A stretch of DNA of 34,375 nt. It comes from Lachnospiraceae bacterium. GTDB lineage: Bacteria; Bacillota; Clostridia; Lachnospirales; Lachnospiraceae. The stretch covers positions 1 through 34,375 of the forward strand of contig JAFVSN010000028.1 in the NCBI GenBank assembly GCA_017503735.1, given 5' to 3'. The translations under genes and the position numbers were made by a program. Under the pieces are notes generated by a model, which worked only from the letters and a program-made list of their open reading frames with translations, had not been told where the DNA came from and ran no database searches. This document shows, one piece after another, positions 1-8,940 of the stretch. The first letter of the stretch is position 1; every line of letters starts with the position of its first letter.

Positions 1-613
1 GAACCTGTCCTACTAAGCTTGCCTGTAAGCCTCTTGCACATACGGTCTTTAACTCTTCCTTATTATAAACGAGGCCACCGCCTGCACCGCCCATGGTATA
101 TGCCGGACGGAGAACAACCGGATATCCTAACTCATCTGCAATGTTAAGTGCCTCTTCTACACTATAAGCAACTTCACTGCGTGCCATTTCGATGCCTAAA
201 GCATCCATGGACTTCTTAAACTCGATACGGTCTTCCCCGCGCTCAATGGCATCTACCTGAACCCCGATAACCTGAACGTTATATTTGTCCAGAATGCCTG
301 CGTTTGCCAACTCTGCACAAAGGTTTAAGCCGGACTGTCCACCGAGATTCGGTAATAACGCATCCGGACGTTCTTTTGCAATAATCTGCTCGAGACGTTC
401 TACGTTTAACGGCTCGATGTAAGTAACGTCTGCGGTCTCCGGGTCGGTCATGATGGTAGCCGGGTTGGAGTTTACCAGTACGATCTCGTAACCGAGTTTC
501 TTCAGCGCCTTACAAGCCTGTGTTCCGGAATAGTCGAATTCACAAGCCTGTCCGATAATAATCGGACCGGAACCGATGATGAGGACTTTGTTGATATCTG
601 TTCGCTTTGGCAT
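1..613 (-). CDS. carB: Carbamoyl-phosphate synthase large subunit, N-terminal part (runs off window)
   Basis: The first 204 codons of the large subunit of carbamoyl-phosphate synthase, which makes carbamoyl phosphate from ammonia (supplied by CarA), bicarbonate and two ATP for arginine and pyrimidine synthesis in the cytoplasm. The reverse strand from ATG at 613 reads [20 protein letters not shown], then the family hallmarks [55 protein letters not shown] and [12 protein letters not shown], i.e. the pre-ATP-grasp domain and the start of the first ATP-grasp domain. The start is fixed by an AGGAGGG ribosome binding site about 8 nt upstream. A possible TACAAT -10 lies on the minus strand at 660-665, without a clear -35. 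The gene continues beyond base 1; nothing seen suggests damage. Confidence 0.97.
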   Translation of the reverse strand, partial: MPKRTDINKVLIIGSGPIIIGQACEFDYSGTQACKALKKLGYEIVLVNSNPATIMTDPETADVTYIEPLNVERLEQIIAKERPDALLPNLGGQSGLNLCAELANAGILDKYNVQVIGVQVDAIERGEDRIEFKKSMDALGIEMARSEVAYSVEEALNIADELGYPVVLRPAYTMGGAGGGLVYNKEELKTVCARGLQASLVGQV

Positions 614-769
614 GGATGTGCCCTCCTGTTTGTTAAGTTCTAAATTCCTTTTTCCCTTTATTGTATAACAGAATACAAAAAAAGAAAAGAGGGAAAATAA
701 AAAAAACGCGAAAATGGCAATCCGCACAAAAAAAACCAAATATAGGTGCCAAAATAAGATACTTTTTAC

Positions 770-798
770 TTGTAATTCGGATGGAAATTTGATATAAT
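770..798 (+). promoter_or_regulatory. Sigma-A type promoter for the 0.8-1.2 kb noncoding transcript
   Basis: TTGTAA at 770-775, a 17-bp spacer, then a perfect TATAAT at 793-798. The predicted start is about 805. No protein-coding gene follows on the plus strand before the terminator at 1160-1190, so this promoter most likely drives a noncoding RNA. Confidence 0.75.
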
Positions 799-1084
799 GA
801 GAGTGTACAAAAGAACGAAGAGCGGTACGCCCCTTTTTCGAACTTACATAGGAAGTCAACTATCCTAGGATGTACGACACTTCCTGTTATTTTGAACCTA
901 CATTACTTTAAACGGGATTCCTATATTTACAGGTAGCTGCAATGCCTCCGTATGAGTGGACTGCAAAAGCCTGTGTGCGGTTACCCACCTAGCTTAGCTA
1001 GGAGTCAAAATACAGGAAACGGCATTCCGGGATAGTTACAAAAGAAAATGATGATGAAGTACCAAAGCGAAGACTACGACGAAG

Positions 1085-1150
1085 TACAAAAGAGCACGGA
1101 AGCGTACGAAAGAGCATGGAGATATACATAAGAGTATTGTAAAATACGAA
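1085..1150 (+). repeat. Degenerate tandem repeats with an exact 20-bp period
   Basis: TAC-initiated units begin at 1085, 1105, 1125 and 1145, each spaced exactly 20 bp, with loose consensus TACRAAAGAGYAYGG plus five variable bases. More divergent copies lie upstream (near 1037 and 1060). A very similar unit starts at 806 and is followed by TACG at 826, again 20 bp away, at the predicted transcription start. The array forms the tail between the RNA core and the terminator. Confidence 0.6.
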
Positions 1151-1159
1151 TGAGAAAAT

Positions 1160-1190
1160 GCCGCGCAGTTTTCTGCGCGGCTTTCTTTTT
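1160..1190 (+). terminator. Intrinsic terminator of the noncoding transcript
   Basis: Perfect 9-bp stem GCCGCGCAG / CTGCGCGGC (1160-1168 and 1173-1181) with a TTTT loop, followed by TTTCTTTTT (1182-1190). Confidence 0.9.
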
Positions 1191-1227
1191 CGGGTAGGTG
1201 CGAAGCACGGCTTGCACGAATATGTAC

Positions 1228-1683
1228 CTATTCCTCACTTACCACAGCCTTCTCCAGTGTACTTCGGATTCCTTCCAACAATAATGTTTGTGTATATTTA
1301 CTGCTCTCGGAAAGGGTTACTTCCTCCAGCGGAGTTCCTGCAGCCAGTTGTGCGCTGATATCCGCAGCCGCCGGCTCCATCAGAGGATACATAGCAGCGG
1401 TAGCTTCGTCGAGATTAACAAGACGGACGGAATTGATATGGTCGGTATCCACAATGACTTCCAGATTGAGGAAAGAGTCATTTAGCTCCATGACGGAGTT
1501 GTAAACGCCTGCACGAAAGGTTGCTACGGTAGGGGTGATGATTTCATCGTTGTCGGAATCCTTGTCTTTCGGAGAAAAGAACAAAACAAACATCAGAACG
1601 AGGAATACCAAAACCAGTGTAGCGGGAATGGCGATGCGAAGGAGTTTTTTCAGTTTTAAAACGATAATTCGTGTTTTGGCCAT
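1228..1683 (-). CDS. Small membrane-anchored protein of unknown function
   Basis: A 151-residue protein I cannot assign to a family. It has a basic N-terminus (MAKTRIIVLKLKKLLR), one strong transmembrane segment at about residues 17-36 and then an acidic extracytoplasmic stretch (KDKDSDNDE). The remaining roughly 100 residues form a soluble domain presumably outside the membrane. The topology is a single-span anchor with the C-terminus out. The start is supported by TAGGAGG about 6 nt upstream of the ATG at 1683. It is transcribed divergently from addB with only 72 bp between the starts, so promoters may overlap. It ends 38 bp from the noncoding RNA terminator. No catalytic motif is visible. 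Confidence 0.8.
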   Translation of the reverse strand: MAKTRIIVLKLKKLLRIAIPATLVLVFLVLMFVLFFSPKDKDSDNDEIITPTVATFRAGVYNSVMELNDSFLNLEVIVDTDHINSVRLVNLDEATAAMYPLMEPAAADISAQLAAGTPLEEVTLSESSKYTQTLLLEGIRSTLEKAVVSEE

Positions 1684-1755
1684 AGAAGCCTCCTATAGGT
1701 TTCTTAAGGGTACGTTATTGTTACAAGATATTCAGGCAAAGGGGTATTTATTCGC

Positions 1756-4700
1756 ATGTCACTTACATTTATTTTGGGAGCCTCCGGTTCCGGTAAGACG
1801 GAACGGCTCTATGAAAAAGTGTTGCAAACGGCAAAGGAACATCCTGAGCGGACAGTGCTGGTAATTGTGCCGGAGCAGTTTTCTTTGCAAACCATGAAGG
1901 ATTTGATTACGCGCAGCGAAACGAAAAGCATGTCAAACATTGAGGTGCTTAGTTTCCTGCGCCTTTCTTATCGTGTGTTTGAAGAACTGGGGATTGCACC
2001 GGGAGAATTGTTAAGTGATGTGGGGAAAAGTTTATTGATAAAGCGTGTGGTGGGGCGTTTGGCGGGAGAACTGCGCGTGTTTGCCGCAAACGCAAAAAAA
2101 GCGGGATTTATTGACGAGATGAAGTCCTTAATCTCGGAATTTTATCAATACGGGATTACACCGGAATCTTTGGAGCAGATGCGTCTGCTTGCAAAAGAGG
2201 AACCGGTTTTATATAAGAAGCTTTCGGATATTGCGGTAATTTATCAGGGCTTTACCGAGAGCATCGAAGGAAAGTATCTGGCCACGGAAACGGTTTCGGA
2301 TGTGCTGGCGGAGGTCATCGGAGAATCGGCACTGATGAAAGATTGTGACGTGTTTTTGGACGGATTTACGGGATTTACGCCGTCACAGTACGGGTTACTG
2401 AAAAAATTGTTGCAACACGGGCGACATTGTTATATGACCCTGACCGCAGATGCAGCGGCATTACAGGCACCGGAGGCGGAGCACGGATTGTTTTACCTGA
2501 CGCTCCGGACGAGGGCGGTGGTGACACGTCTGGCGGAAGAAGCAGGCTGTCCGGTGGAAACGGAAGTGTTATGCAAGGACGGAACTCTGCCAAGATTTGC
2601 GTACAATAAGACCCTTGGAGCATTGGAGAACGGGTTGTTCCGTTATCCGTTACCGGCAAAACAAGTAAAAGACGACAGTGTTTTGCTTTACGCCAAAATG
2701 AACCGGAAAGCGGAGGCCTCTTTTGTGGCAGCGGACATTGCCCGCAGAGTACGCACGGAGGGGCTGCGATACGGAAAAATTGCGGTGGTGACCGGTGACA
2801 TCGAAGGATACGGCAAACTGTTACAAGCAGAGTGCGGGAAGGCGGGAGTTCCGGTGTTTTTGGACAGTAAGCGGAAGATGTTTCACAATCCCTGTATTGC
2901 TCTGATTCGGGCGGTATTGCAGAATACGCTCAGCGGTTTTTCTTATGATTCTGTGTTCCGCTATTTGAAGTGCGGTTTGACGGATTATACACCGGAAGAA
3001 GTGTCGGTGTTAGAGAACTATTGTCTTGCCTGCGGAATCCGGGGGGAGCGGATGTGGAAAGCTGAGTGGAAGTACCGTTATCGCACAAGACAGAAAGTGG
3101 ATTTGGAATACTTAAATACCTTGCGTGAGCGGATTTATAAGGAGCTTTCCGAAATCGGGGGGAAACTTGCCGACGGAAAGACGGCGGGAGAACGTACCCG
3201 GGCACTGTACGCGTTTTTGGAAACACACGGAGTGGAAGAAAAACTTCGGGAGATGGAAGGGACGTTTTCGGAACGGGGTGACTTGATACGGGCGGCGGAG
3301 TACCGCCAGGTGTACCGGAATGTTTTAGAGATTCTGGATCGGTTTATGGAGTTATTGGATACAGAAGAGGTATCTTTAAAGGAATATACGGAATTGACGG
3401 AGACGGCACTCAGAGAATGCAAAGTGGGCTTTGTGCCTACCGGTACGGACTGTGTGGTCATCGGTGACATGACCAGAACCCGTCTGACGGATATCGATGT
3501 CTTATATGTGGTAGGAGTCAACGAAGGTGTGACTCCGGCACCGGGAAGTACAGGAGGTCTGATTTCCGAGACGGAGCGGGAGTTCTTTAAGGAAAAGGAT
3601 GTGGAGCTGGCTCCCACGAGAAAAGAAGCGGTATACACAGAGCAGTTTTATCTGTATGCCATGCTGACAAAGCCGGCAAAACGGCTGATTATGACTTACA
3701 GCCGGTTATCATCAGAGGGCTCGGCGTTACAACCGTCTTATTTCGTGAGGAGAATCGGGGAATTGTTTACCGATTTTTCCGTGCAGGAAGAGGAGAAGAC
3801 TTCCTATGTATCCCTATTGCAAAACGATACGGGAAAGACATATTTGCTTTCCGGATTGCGTCGCTATGCGGAAGAAGGAACGGTAGAGGATACGGCCTTT
3901 TGGGAACTTTATCGCCGGTTTATGTTAAAAGAAGAAGCGGAAACAAAGAGACTTTTACGGACGGCATTTTTCGGAAATCCTACCGGTTCCATACAAGGGG
4001 CGGTGGCAAAAAGGTTGTACGGTGCGGTGTTGTATGGCAGTGTGACCCGGTTGGAAAAGTACGCGGCCTGTGCCTTTGCACATTTTTTGCAGTACGGTCT
4101 TTCTTTGGAAGAACGGGCGGAGTACCGTGTGGCGGCACCGGAGCTTGGCAATTTATATCATATGGCACTGGAATTATTTACTCAGAAGGTGCGGGAGCGG
4201 GAACTTTCCTGGCATACCTTAACGGAAACGGAGCGGGATACCCTTTGTGAGGAAAGTCTGGCGGAAGCGGTGACCACCTTTGAAAACGGCGTGTTTTCCG
4301 GTACAAAGAGGAACGGTTATCTGGTAACCAAGGCTGCAAGGGTACTGAAAAAGACGGTGGAAATGCTACAGGAGCAGATTAAAGGAAGTTTGTTTGAACC
4401 GAAGCACTGTGAGGCTGTGTTTGAGCATACCGCAAAGTATCTTTCCCTTCACGGAAAAATCGACCGGTACGATGTATGCTACAGTAATGATAAATGGTAT
4501 CTGAGAGTGGTGGATTACAAGTCCGGCAGTAAAAAGTTTGATTTGACGGAATTATATTACGGGTTACAGGTGCAGTTGGAAGTTTATCTGGCGGCAGCAC
4601 TCAGGCAGACGGCGGCAGAAGATTATGTAACTCCGGTACCGGCGGGAATGTTTTATTTTCATGTGGCGGATCCGTTTTTGGAGCGGGAAAAGTATTCTGA

Positions 4701-5130
4701 AGATGCGGTGAAAAAAGAATTCCGACCGGATGGTATTTTCAATAATTCCGTTGGGGCCGTTACGGCATTGGATGTGTCTTTAAAGGCGGAAAACGGAGGT
4801 CTTAAGCCTTCCGAAAGCTCTAAGTTGATTTTTGCGGAGACGGATAAAGAGGGGCAGTTAAAGGCAAACTCCAAGGGAATACATGAAGAAGGCTTTGAAA
4901 CCTTGACGGAGTTTGTGTATCGGAAGCTGGAGCGGGAAGCGGAGGAAATTTTGTCGGGAGAAACAAAGGCAAATCCGTACCGCTATAAAAAAGGAACCCC
5001 GTGCGAATATTGTAATTTCAAGAACGTTTGCGGTTTTGATAACAGGCTTTTCGAGTTTTCTTATCGGGAACTGAGAGAAAGAACAAAAGAAGAACTATGG
5101 GAAGCGTTCGGAAAGGAGTGTCATGAGTAA
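1756..5130 (+). CDS. addB: AddB, ATP-dependent helicase/nuclease subunit B
   Basis: A 1124-residue subunit of the AddAB (RexAB-like) complex, which resects double-strand breaks and generates 3' tails for RecA. The N-terminal Walker A GASGSGKT is at about residues 8-15. The inactivated-helicase region fills the middle. A RecB-type nuclease domain near residue 918 has VVDYKSG followed by the GLQVQLEVYL helix. Cysteines typical of the AddB Fe-S cluster are seen: one in EKYAACAFAHFLQYG (about 770) and CEYCNFKNVC (about 1082-1091). Length fits the family. The ribosome binding site is weak (AAAGGGG about 13 nt upstream). The stop overlaps the addA start by 8 bp, so the two are translationally coupled, consistent with 1:1 assembly. 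Confidence 0.96.
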   Translation: MSLTFILGASGSGKTERLYEKVLQTAKEHPERTVLVIVPEQFSLQTMKDLITRSETKSMSNIEVLSFLRLSYRVFEELGIAPGELLSDVGKSLLIKRVVGRLAGELRVFAANAKKAGFIDEMKSLISEFYQYGITPESLEQMRLLAKEEPVLYKKLSDIAVIYQGFTESIEGKYLATETVSDVLAEVIGESALMKDCDVFLDGFTGFTPSQYGLLKKLLQHGRHCYMTLTADAAALQAPEAEHGLFYLTLRTRAVVTRLAEEAGCPVETEVLCKDGTLPRFAYNKTLGALENGLFRYPLPAKQVKDDSVLLYAKMNRKAEASFVAADIARRVRTEGLRYGKIAVVTGDIEGYGKLLQAECGKAGVPVFLDSKRKMFHNPCIALIRAVLQNTLSGFSYDSVFRYLKCGLTDYTPEEVSVLENYCLACGIRGERMWKAEWKYRYRTRQKVDLEYLNTLRERIYKELSEIGGKLADGKTAGERTRALYAFLETHGVEEKLREMEGTFSERGDLIRAAEYRQVYRNVLEILDRFMELLDTEEVSLKEYTELTETALRECKVGFVPTGTDCVVIGDMTRTRLTDIDVLYVVGVNEGVTPAPGSTGGLISETEREFFKEKDVELAPTRKEAVYTEQFYLYAMLTKPAKRLIMTYSRLSSEGSALQPSYFVRRIGELFTDFSVQEEEKTSYVSLLQNDTGKTYLLSGLRRYAEEGTVEDTAFWELYRRFMLKEEAETKRLLRTAFFGNPTGSIQGAVAKRLYGAVLYGSVTRLEKYAACAFAHFLQYGLSLEERAEYRVAAPELGNLYHMALELFTQKVRERELSWHTLTETERDTLCEESLAEAVTTFENGVFSGTKRNGYLVTKAARVLKKTVEMLQEQIKGSLFEPKHCEAVFEHTAKYLSLHGKIDRYDVCYSNDKWYLRVVDYKSGSKKFDLTELYYGLQVQLEVYLAAALRQTAAEDYVTPVPAGMFYFHVADPFLEREKYSEDAVKKEFRPDGIFNNSVGAVTALDVSLKAENGGLKPSESSKLIFAETDKEGQLKANSKGIHEEGFETLTEFVYRKLEREAEEILSGETKANPYRYKKGTPCEYCNFKNVCGFDNRLFEFSYRELRERTKEELWEAFGKECHE

Positions 5131-8100
5131 GCTTCGATTTACACCGGAACAACGGCAGGTCATTGAGGCAAAGAACTGTACGACGCTTGTGTCTGCTGCG
5201 GCAGGTTCCGGTAAAACCGCGGTTTTGGTGCAGCGGATTATTGAGAAATTGACGGATCAGGACACTCCTCAGGAGATCAATCGCCTGTTGGTGGTGACTT
5301 ACACCAATGCAGCGGCGGCAGAGATGCGGGAACGTATCGGATTGCGACTGAACGAATGTCTTGCCACGGAAGCATATGCCGGGAATGCACACCTGCAAAA
5401 GCAGGTGCTGTTGTTGCGCAATGCATCCATTACTACAATTCACAGCTTCTGTCTCGGTCTGGTGCGGGAATTTTTCTACGAACTGGATTTGGACCCGGGC
5501 TTCCGGATTGCGGAAGAGGCGGAATTGACCTTACTTCGCGCGGATGTAATGGAGGAACTTTTGGAGGACCGGTATGAGAAGGGGGAGGAGTTGTTTCTCC
5601 GTCTGACGGAGTGTATCGGCAGTGGAAAAACCGATGACGGTCTGGTAAAGCATATAGAAAATCTTTATAAATTTGCCCAAAGCGCACCTTTTCCGGAAAG
5701 CTGGTTGCAGAATGCGGAAAAGATACTGGCGGAACAGAAAATCGCAAAAACTCTTTCAGAGGACAGTCCGTGTATCAGCCTTTTGACGGAGCGGGTAAAA
5801 ACACTGCTCACAGATTGCGAAGAGATTCGAAAAAAAGCAGTGGAGATTTGTGAAGGGAAGGAAGGGCCGTCTGTGTATCTGGAGGCACTGGATTCGGACG
5901 GGGAGTTGCTTGCGACGCTTTTGTCAAAGAGTACGTACAGCGAGCTTTGGGATGGGTTTGATTCCCTTTCCTTTTCGAGACTTTCCGGAAAAAAGTGTGA
6001 CACCACAGAGGAAAAAAAGGAGCAGGTAAAGGCACTTCGGGGAACTTATAAGGAGATTCTCGGAAAGTTGAAAAAGGATTATTTCTTTGCGACACCGGAG
6101 CAGATGGCGGAGGATATGGCTGCCATGGCTCCGCTGTTACAGGTATTGGTTGATCTGTGCGGAGAATACGGAGAACGTTATGGGAAGAAAAAGTCTGAGC
6201 GTGGTCTGGTAGATTTTAACGATTTGGAGCATCTGACGGTGCGTCTTTTGGTAGAGGAGACGGAGGACGGATTTTGTCCGACGGAAACCGCAAGACTTCT
6301 TCGTAGCCGTTATGATGAGATTATGATTGACGAGTGCCAGGACAGTAATGAGATTCAGGATCTGCTGCTGTGGAGTATTTCGGGAGAAGAAGACGGTCGC
6401 CCGAACCGCTTTATGGTGGGAGACGTAAAGCAGAGCATATATAAATTCCGTATGGCAAAGCCGGAACTGTTTATGGAGAAATACGAAAGATACGGGGACT
6501 ACAAAGAGGGGGAGGCGTATTGTAAAATCGTCCTCGGAAAGAACTTCCGAAGCAGAAGGACTGTGGTGGAGGCGGTTAACGATGTGTTTGCCTGCCTGAT
6601 GCAAAAACGCTTCGGAGGAATCGAATATGACGACGCGGCAAAGCTGTATTTGGGGGCAACTTATCCTTGGGATGAAGAAACTTCCGGGCAGGGGGAAGCC
6701 TATACGGCGGAACTGTTGTTGACGGAACTTTCTGCGGAGGGAGAAGATGAGGAAGGTGCCGATCGTATAGCCAAAGAGGCCATGGCGGTAGGAGCACGGA
6801 TTCAGAGTCTCATCGACAGTAAATTGCCGGTGTATGACGGGGAAGAAACCGGGGAGGACGGAGAGAAGAGGCCGAAGTTTCATCCGGTGGAATATAAAGA
6901 CATTACGGTATTGTTCCGTGCGCTAAGCGGATATGCGGAACCTTTTACGGAGGTGTTTACGGAGCTCGGGATTCCGGCGGTGGTGGAAAAGCAGAGCGGC
7001 TACTTTTCCGCACAGGAAGTGGCAGTGGTGTTAAATGCCCTTCGTGTAATCGATAATCCGTTGCAGGATATTCCGCTTGTTTCCGTGTTACGGTCCGAAA
7101 TGGTGGGAATGACCGAAGAAGAACTGGCACTGGTTCGCATTGCGGCAAAGCAGGAGGAGAAGGAATACCGAAGCTCTTTTTATGAAGCAATCGGAATCTT
7201 TTTGGAAAATGCGGAAGTTGTGCCGGAAGAAGCAACGAATGGGTCAGAAATTGCGAAGACACGGGGAAAGCTTCTTGGGTTTATCGCTGCCTTAAAGGAA
7301 TTACAGGCACTTTCCGTGTATGCCGGGGTTCCGGAAGTGTTGGAGCGGTTATACGAGCTGACTTCTTATCCGTCTTTTGTTCGGGTAAAACCGGGAGGAG
7401 AACGACGTTATGAGAATCTCTCCATGTTAACGGAAAAAGCAAAGAAGTTTGAGGAAAGCAGTTATTCCGGCATTTTTGATTTTGTACGCTATATCGAGCG
7501 GCTGATAAAGTATGATACGGATATGGGGGAGGCCCAGATTGTATCGGGCGAAAACGCGGTGCGCCTTATGAGTATTCATAAGAGTAAGGGACTGGAAGCG
7601 CCGGTGGTCATTGTGGCCGGACTTTCCAAACAGTTTAACCGCATGGATGTGCATGCCGGGCTGGTAATGCATCCGGAATACGGGGTAGCAATGGATTTTC
7701 GGGATGAGGTATTGCGGGTAAAAGCACCGACCTTATATAAAAAAGTCATAGCGGGACAGCTTAACTATGAAATGCTTTCGGAGGAATTGCGTATTTTATA
7801 TGTAGCACTGACTCGTGCGAAAGAGAAGCTGATTTTATCCGCTACGGTAAAATCGGAGGCTGATTTTTTTGCGGATTTGGGAAAGAATACCGTAGGGGCA
7901 GGTGTTGCAAGCTATTCGGAGCTTTTGGGGGCAAATTCATATCTTGACTTTTTAAAGCTTCCTTTGACCGATTGTCTTGAAAAAGGAAGTATGAAGTATG
8001 TGCAGAAGGAACAAACCGAAGCACAGACCGAAGAAGCGGTAATAAAAAAAGAAGCGGAATATGCGGAGCGGGAGGCACGGTATTACCGGCTGTTGGCATC

Positions 8101-8851
8101 GGGAAGCGATACGATATATGATGAAGGACTTGCCGGAGAGCTTGCGGCACGGGAATCTTATCAATATCCGTACCCGTTATGCAAAGGAAAAACAAAGCTG
8201 TCGGTATCCGAGCTGAAAAAAGCAGCCTATGCCGATGAAGAACAGGAGGAATTGTTCCCGGAGGTTTTGCCGGAGAAAACGATTCCGAAGTTTATGCAGG
8301 GAGTGAAAGAAGAAGGTGTGTCCGGCAGTGAACGGGGAACTTTGTATCACCGCATTATGGAATGCCTGGATTTCTGCAAGGAATATCATACGGAAGAAGA
8401 TGTGCGCTCCGAGATGGAGGCTTTGATAAGGAAGGGACGGATTCGGAAGGATGCCCTTCGGTTGGTTGCACCGGGAAAATTACTGCAGTTTTTCCGAAGT
8501 GAATTAGGAGGCAGAATGCAAGCGGCGGCGCGATGCGGGACGCTTAAGAAAGAGCATCCGTTTGTCATCGGAATCCCGTATTCACAGGTATACAAAGAGG
8601 AAGGGGCAGACACCGATGAACTTGTAATGGTACAAGGAATTATCGATGCCTATTTTGAGGAAGACGGTAAATTGGTGTTGGTGGATTATAAGACGGATTT
8701 CGTGCAGGAGGATGTAAAAGAGGTGCTGACAAAACGTTACCGGACACAGCTTATGTATTATGAGCAGGCCCTTTGTCAGGTGACCGGAAAGCGTGTAAAG
8801 GAGCGGATGATTTATGCTTTCACAAACGGAGAAGCATTCCCGGTAGCGTAG
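5123..8851 (+). CDS. addA: AddA, ATP-dependent helicase/nuclease subunit A
   Basis: A 1242-residue UvrD/Rep-type superfamily 1 helicase with a C-terminal RecB-family nuclease, the motor subunit of AddAB. Helicase motifs in order: Walker A AAGSGKTAVLVQRI (about 26-39), motif II IDECQDSNE (about 401), MVGDVKQSIYKFR just after, SIHKSKGLEAPVVIVAG (about 816) and LYVALTRAKEKL (about 892). The nuclease motif LVLVDYKTDF lies near residue 1185. Start ATG at 5123 overlaps the addB stop, with AAAGGAG a few bases upstream. No frame break or missing motif was noticed. The next gene, cysK, starts 89 bp later, with no terminator seen between. Confidence 0.97.
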   Translation: MSKLRFTPEQRQVIEAKNCTTLVSAAAGSGKTAVLVQRIIEKLTDQDTPQEINRLLVVTYTNAAAAEMRERIGLRLNECLATEAYAGNAHLQKQVLLLRNASITTIHSFCLGLVREFFYELDLDPGFRIAEEAELTLLRADVMEELLEDRYEKGEELFLRLTECIGSGKTDDGLVKHIENLYKFAQSAPFPESWLQNAEKILAEQKIAKTLSEDSPCISLLTERVKTLLTDCEEIRKKAVEICEGKEGPSVYLEALDSDGELLATLLSKSTYSELWDGFDSLSFSRLSGKKCDTTEEKKEQVKALRGTYKEILGKLKKDYFFATPEQMAEDMAAMAPLLQVLVDLCGEYGERYGKKKSERGLVDFNDLEHLTVRLLVEETEDGFCPTETARLLRSRYDEIMIDECQDSNEIQDLLLWSISGEEDGRPNRFMVGDVKQSIYKFRMAKPELFMEKYERYGDYKEGEAYCKIVLGKNFRSRRTVVEAVNDVFACLMQKRFGGIEYDDAAKLYLGATYPWDEETSGQGEAYTAELLLTELSAEGEDEEGADRIAKEAMAVGARIQSLIDSKLPVYDGEETGEDGEKRPKFHPVEYKDITVLFRALSGYAEPFTEVFTELGIPAVVEKQSGYFSAQEVAVVLNALRVIDNPLQDIPLVSVLRSEMVGMTEEELALVRIAAKQEEKEYRSSFYEAIGIFLENAEVVPEEATNGSEIAKTRGKLLGFIAALKELQALSVYAGVPEVLERLYELTSYPSFVRVKPGGERRYENLSMLTEKAKKFEESSYSGIFDFVRYIERLIKYDTDMGEAQIVSGENAVRLMSIHKSKGLEAPVVIVAGLSKQFNRMDVHAGLVMHPEYGVAMDFRDEVLRVKAPTLYKKVIAGQLNYEMLSEELRILYVALTRAKEKLILSATVKSEADFFADLGKNTVGAGVASYSELLGANSYLDFLKLPLTDCLEKGSMKYVQKEQTEAQTEEAVIKKEAEYAEREARYYRLLASGSDTIYDEGLAGELAARESYQYPYPLCKGKTKLSVSELKKAAYADEEQEELFPEVLPEKTIPKFMQGVKEEGVSGSERGTLYHRIMECLDFCKEYHTEEDVRSEMEALIRKGRIRKDALRLVAPGKLLQFFRSELGGRMQAAARCGTLKKEHPFVIGIPYSQVYKEEGADTDELVMVQGIIDAYFEEDGKLVLVDYKTDFVQEDVKEVLTKRYRTQLMYYEQALCQVTGKRVKERMIYAFTNGEAFPVA

Positions 8852-8940
8852 GGATAGTGAGATGTTTGTCGGTTGAAGAAGTGTCCGGAGGGGCATAAAA
8901 TAAAGAGGAAATAGGACAGGAATGGGAAAGGAGAACAACG

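Larger units (their letters stand above)
805..1190 (+). ncRNA. Candidate structured noncoding RNA (family not assigned)
   Basis: A promoter at 770-798 and an intrinsic terminator at 1160-1190 bracket a stretch with no plausible gene. Several helices can be drawn: AGGAAGT (851-857) with ACTTCCT about 25 nt later, nested inside TTCGAA with TTTGAA; ACAGG...CCTGT around TGCA...TGCA (about 930-980); and CCTAGC-TTA-GCTAGG in the segment beginning GGTTACCCACC. Two 12-nt segments, AAACGGGATTCC (near 911) and AAACGGCATTCC (near 1017), are near-identical direct copies. The compact core is about 805-1037, followed by a repetitive tail. 6S RNA or another clostridial housekeeping RNA such as the raiA motif are possible, but I could not draw a convincing 6S rod, and no SRP RNA, tmRNA, RNase P or riboswitch hallmark is visible. 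That it is an RNA gene is likely; its identity is open. Confidence 0.5.

Noticed and set aside
805-1037. Firm call of 6S RNA
   Set aside because: Some 3' sequence looks reminiscent, but I could not pair the 5' and 3' ends into the long closing stem that 6S RNA requires.
1085-1150. CRISPR array
   Set aside because: Units are only 20 bp, degenerate and contiguous, with no unique spacers and no cas genes.
6137-6883. 248-residue frame on the minus strand inside addA
   Set aside because: Antisense shadow of a well-supported gene; no ribosome binding site or recognisable domain.
8852-8940. T-box or S-box leader for cysK
   Set aside because: The gap is only 89 bp and contains no conserved element of either type.
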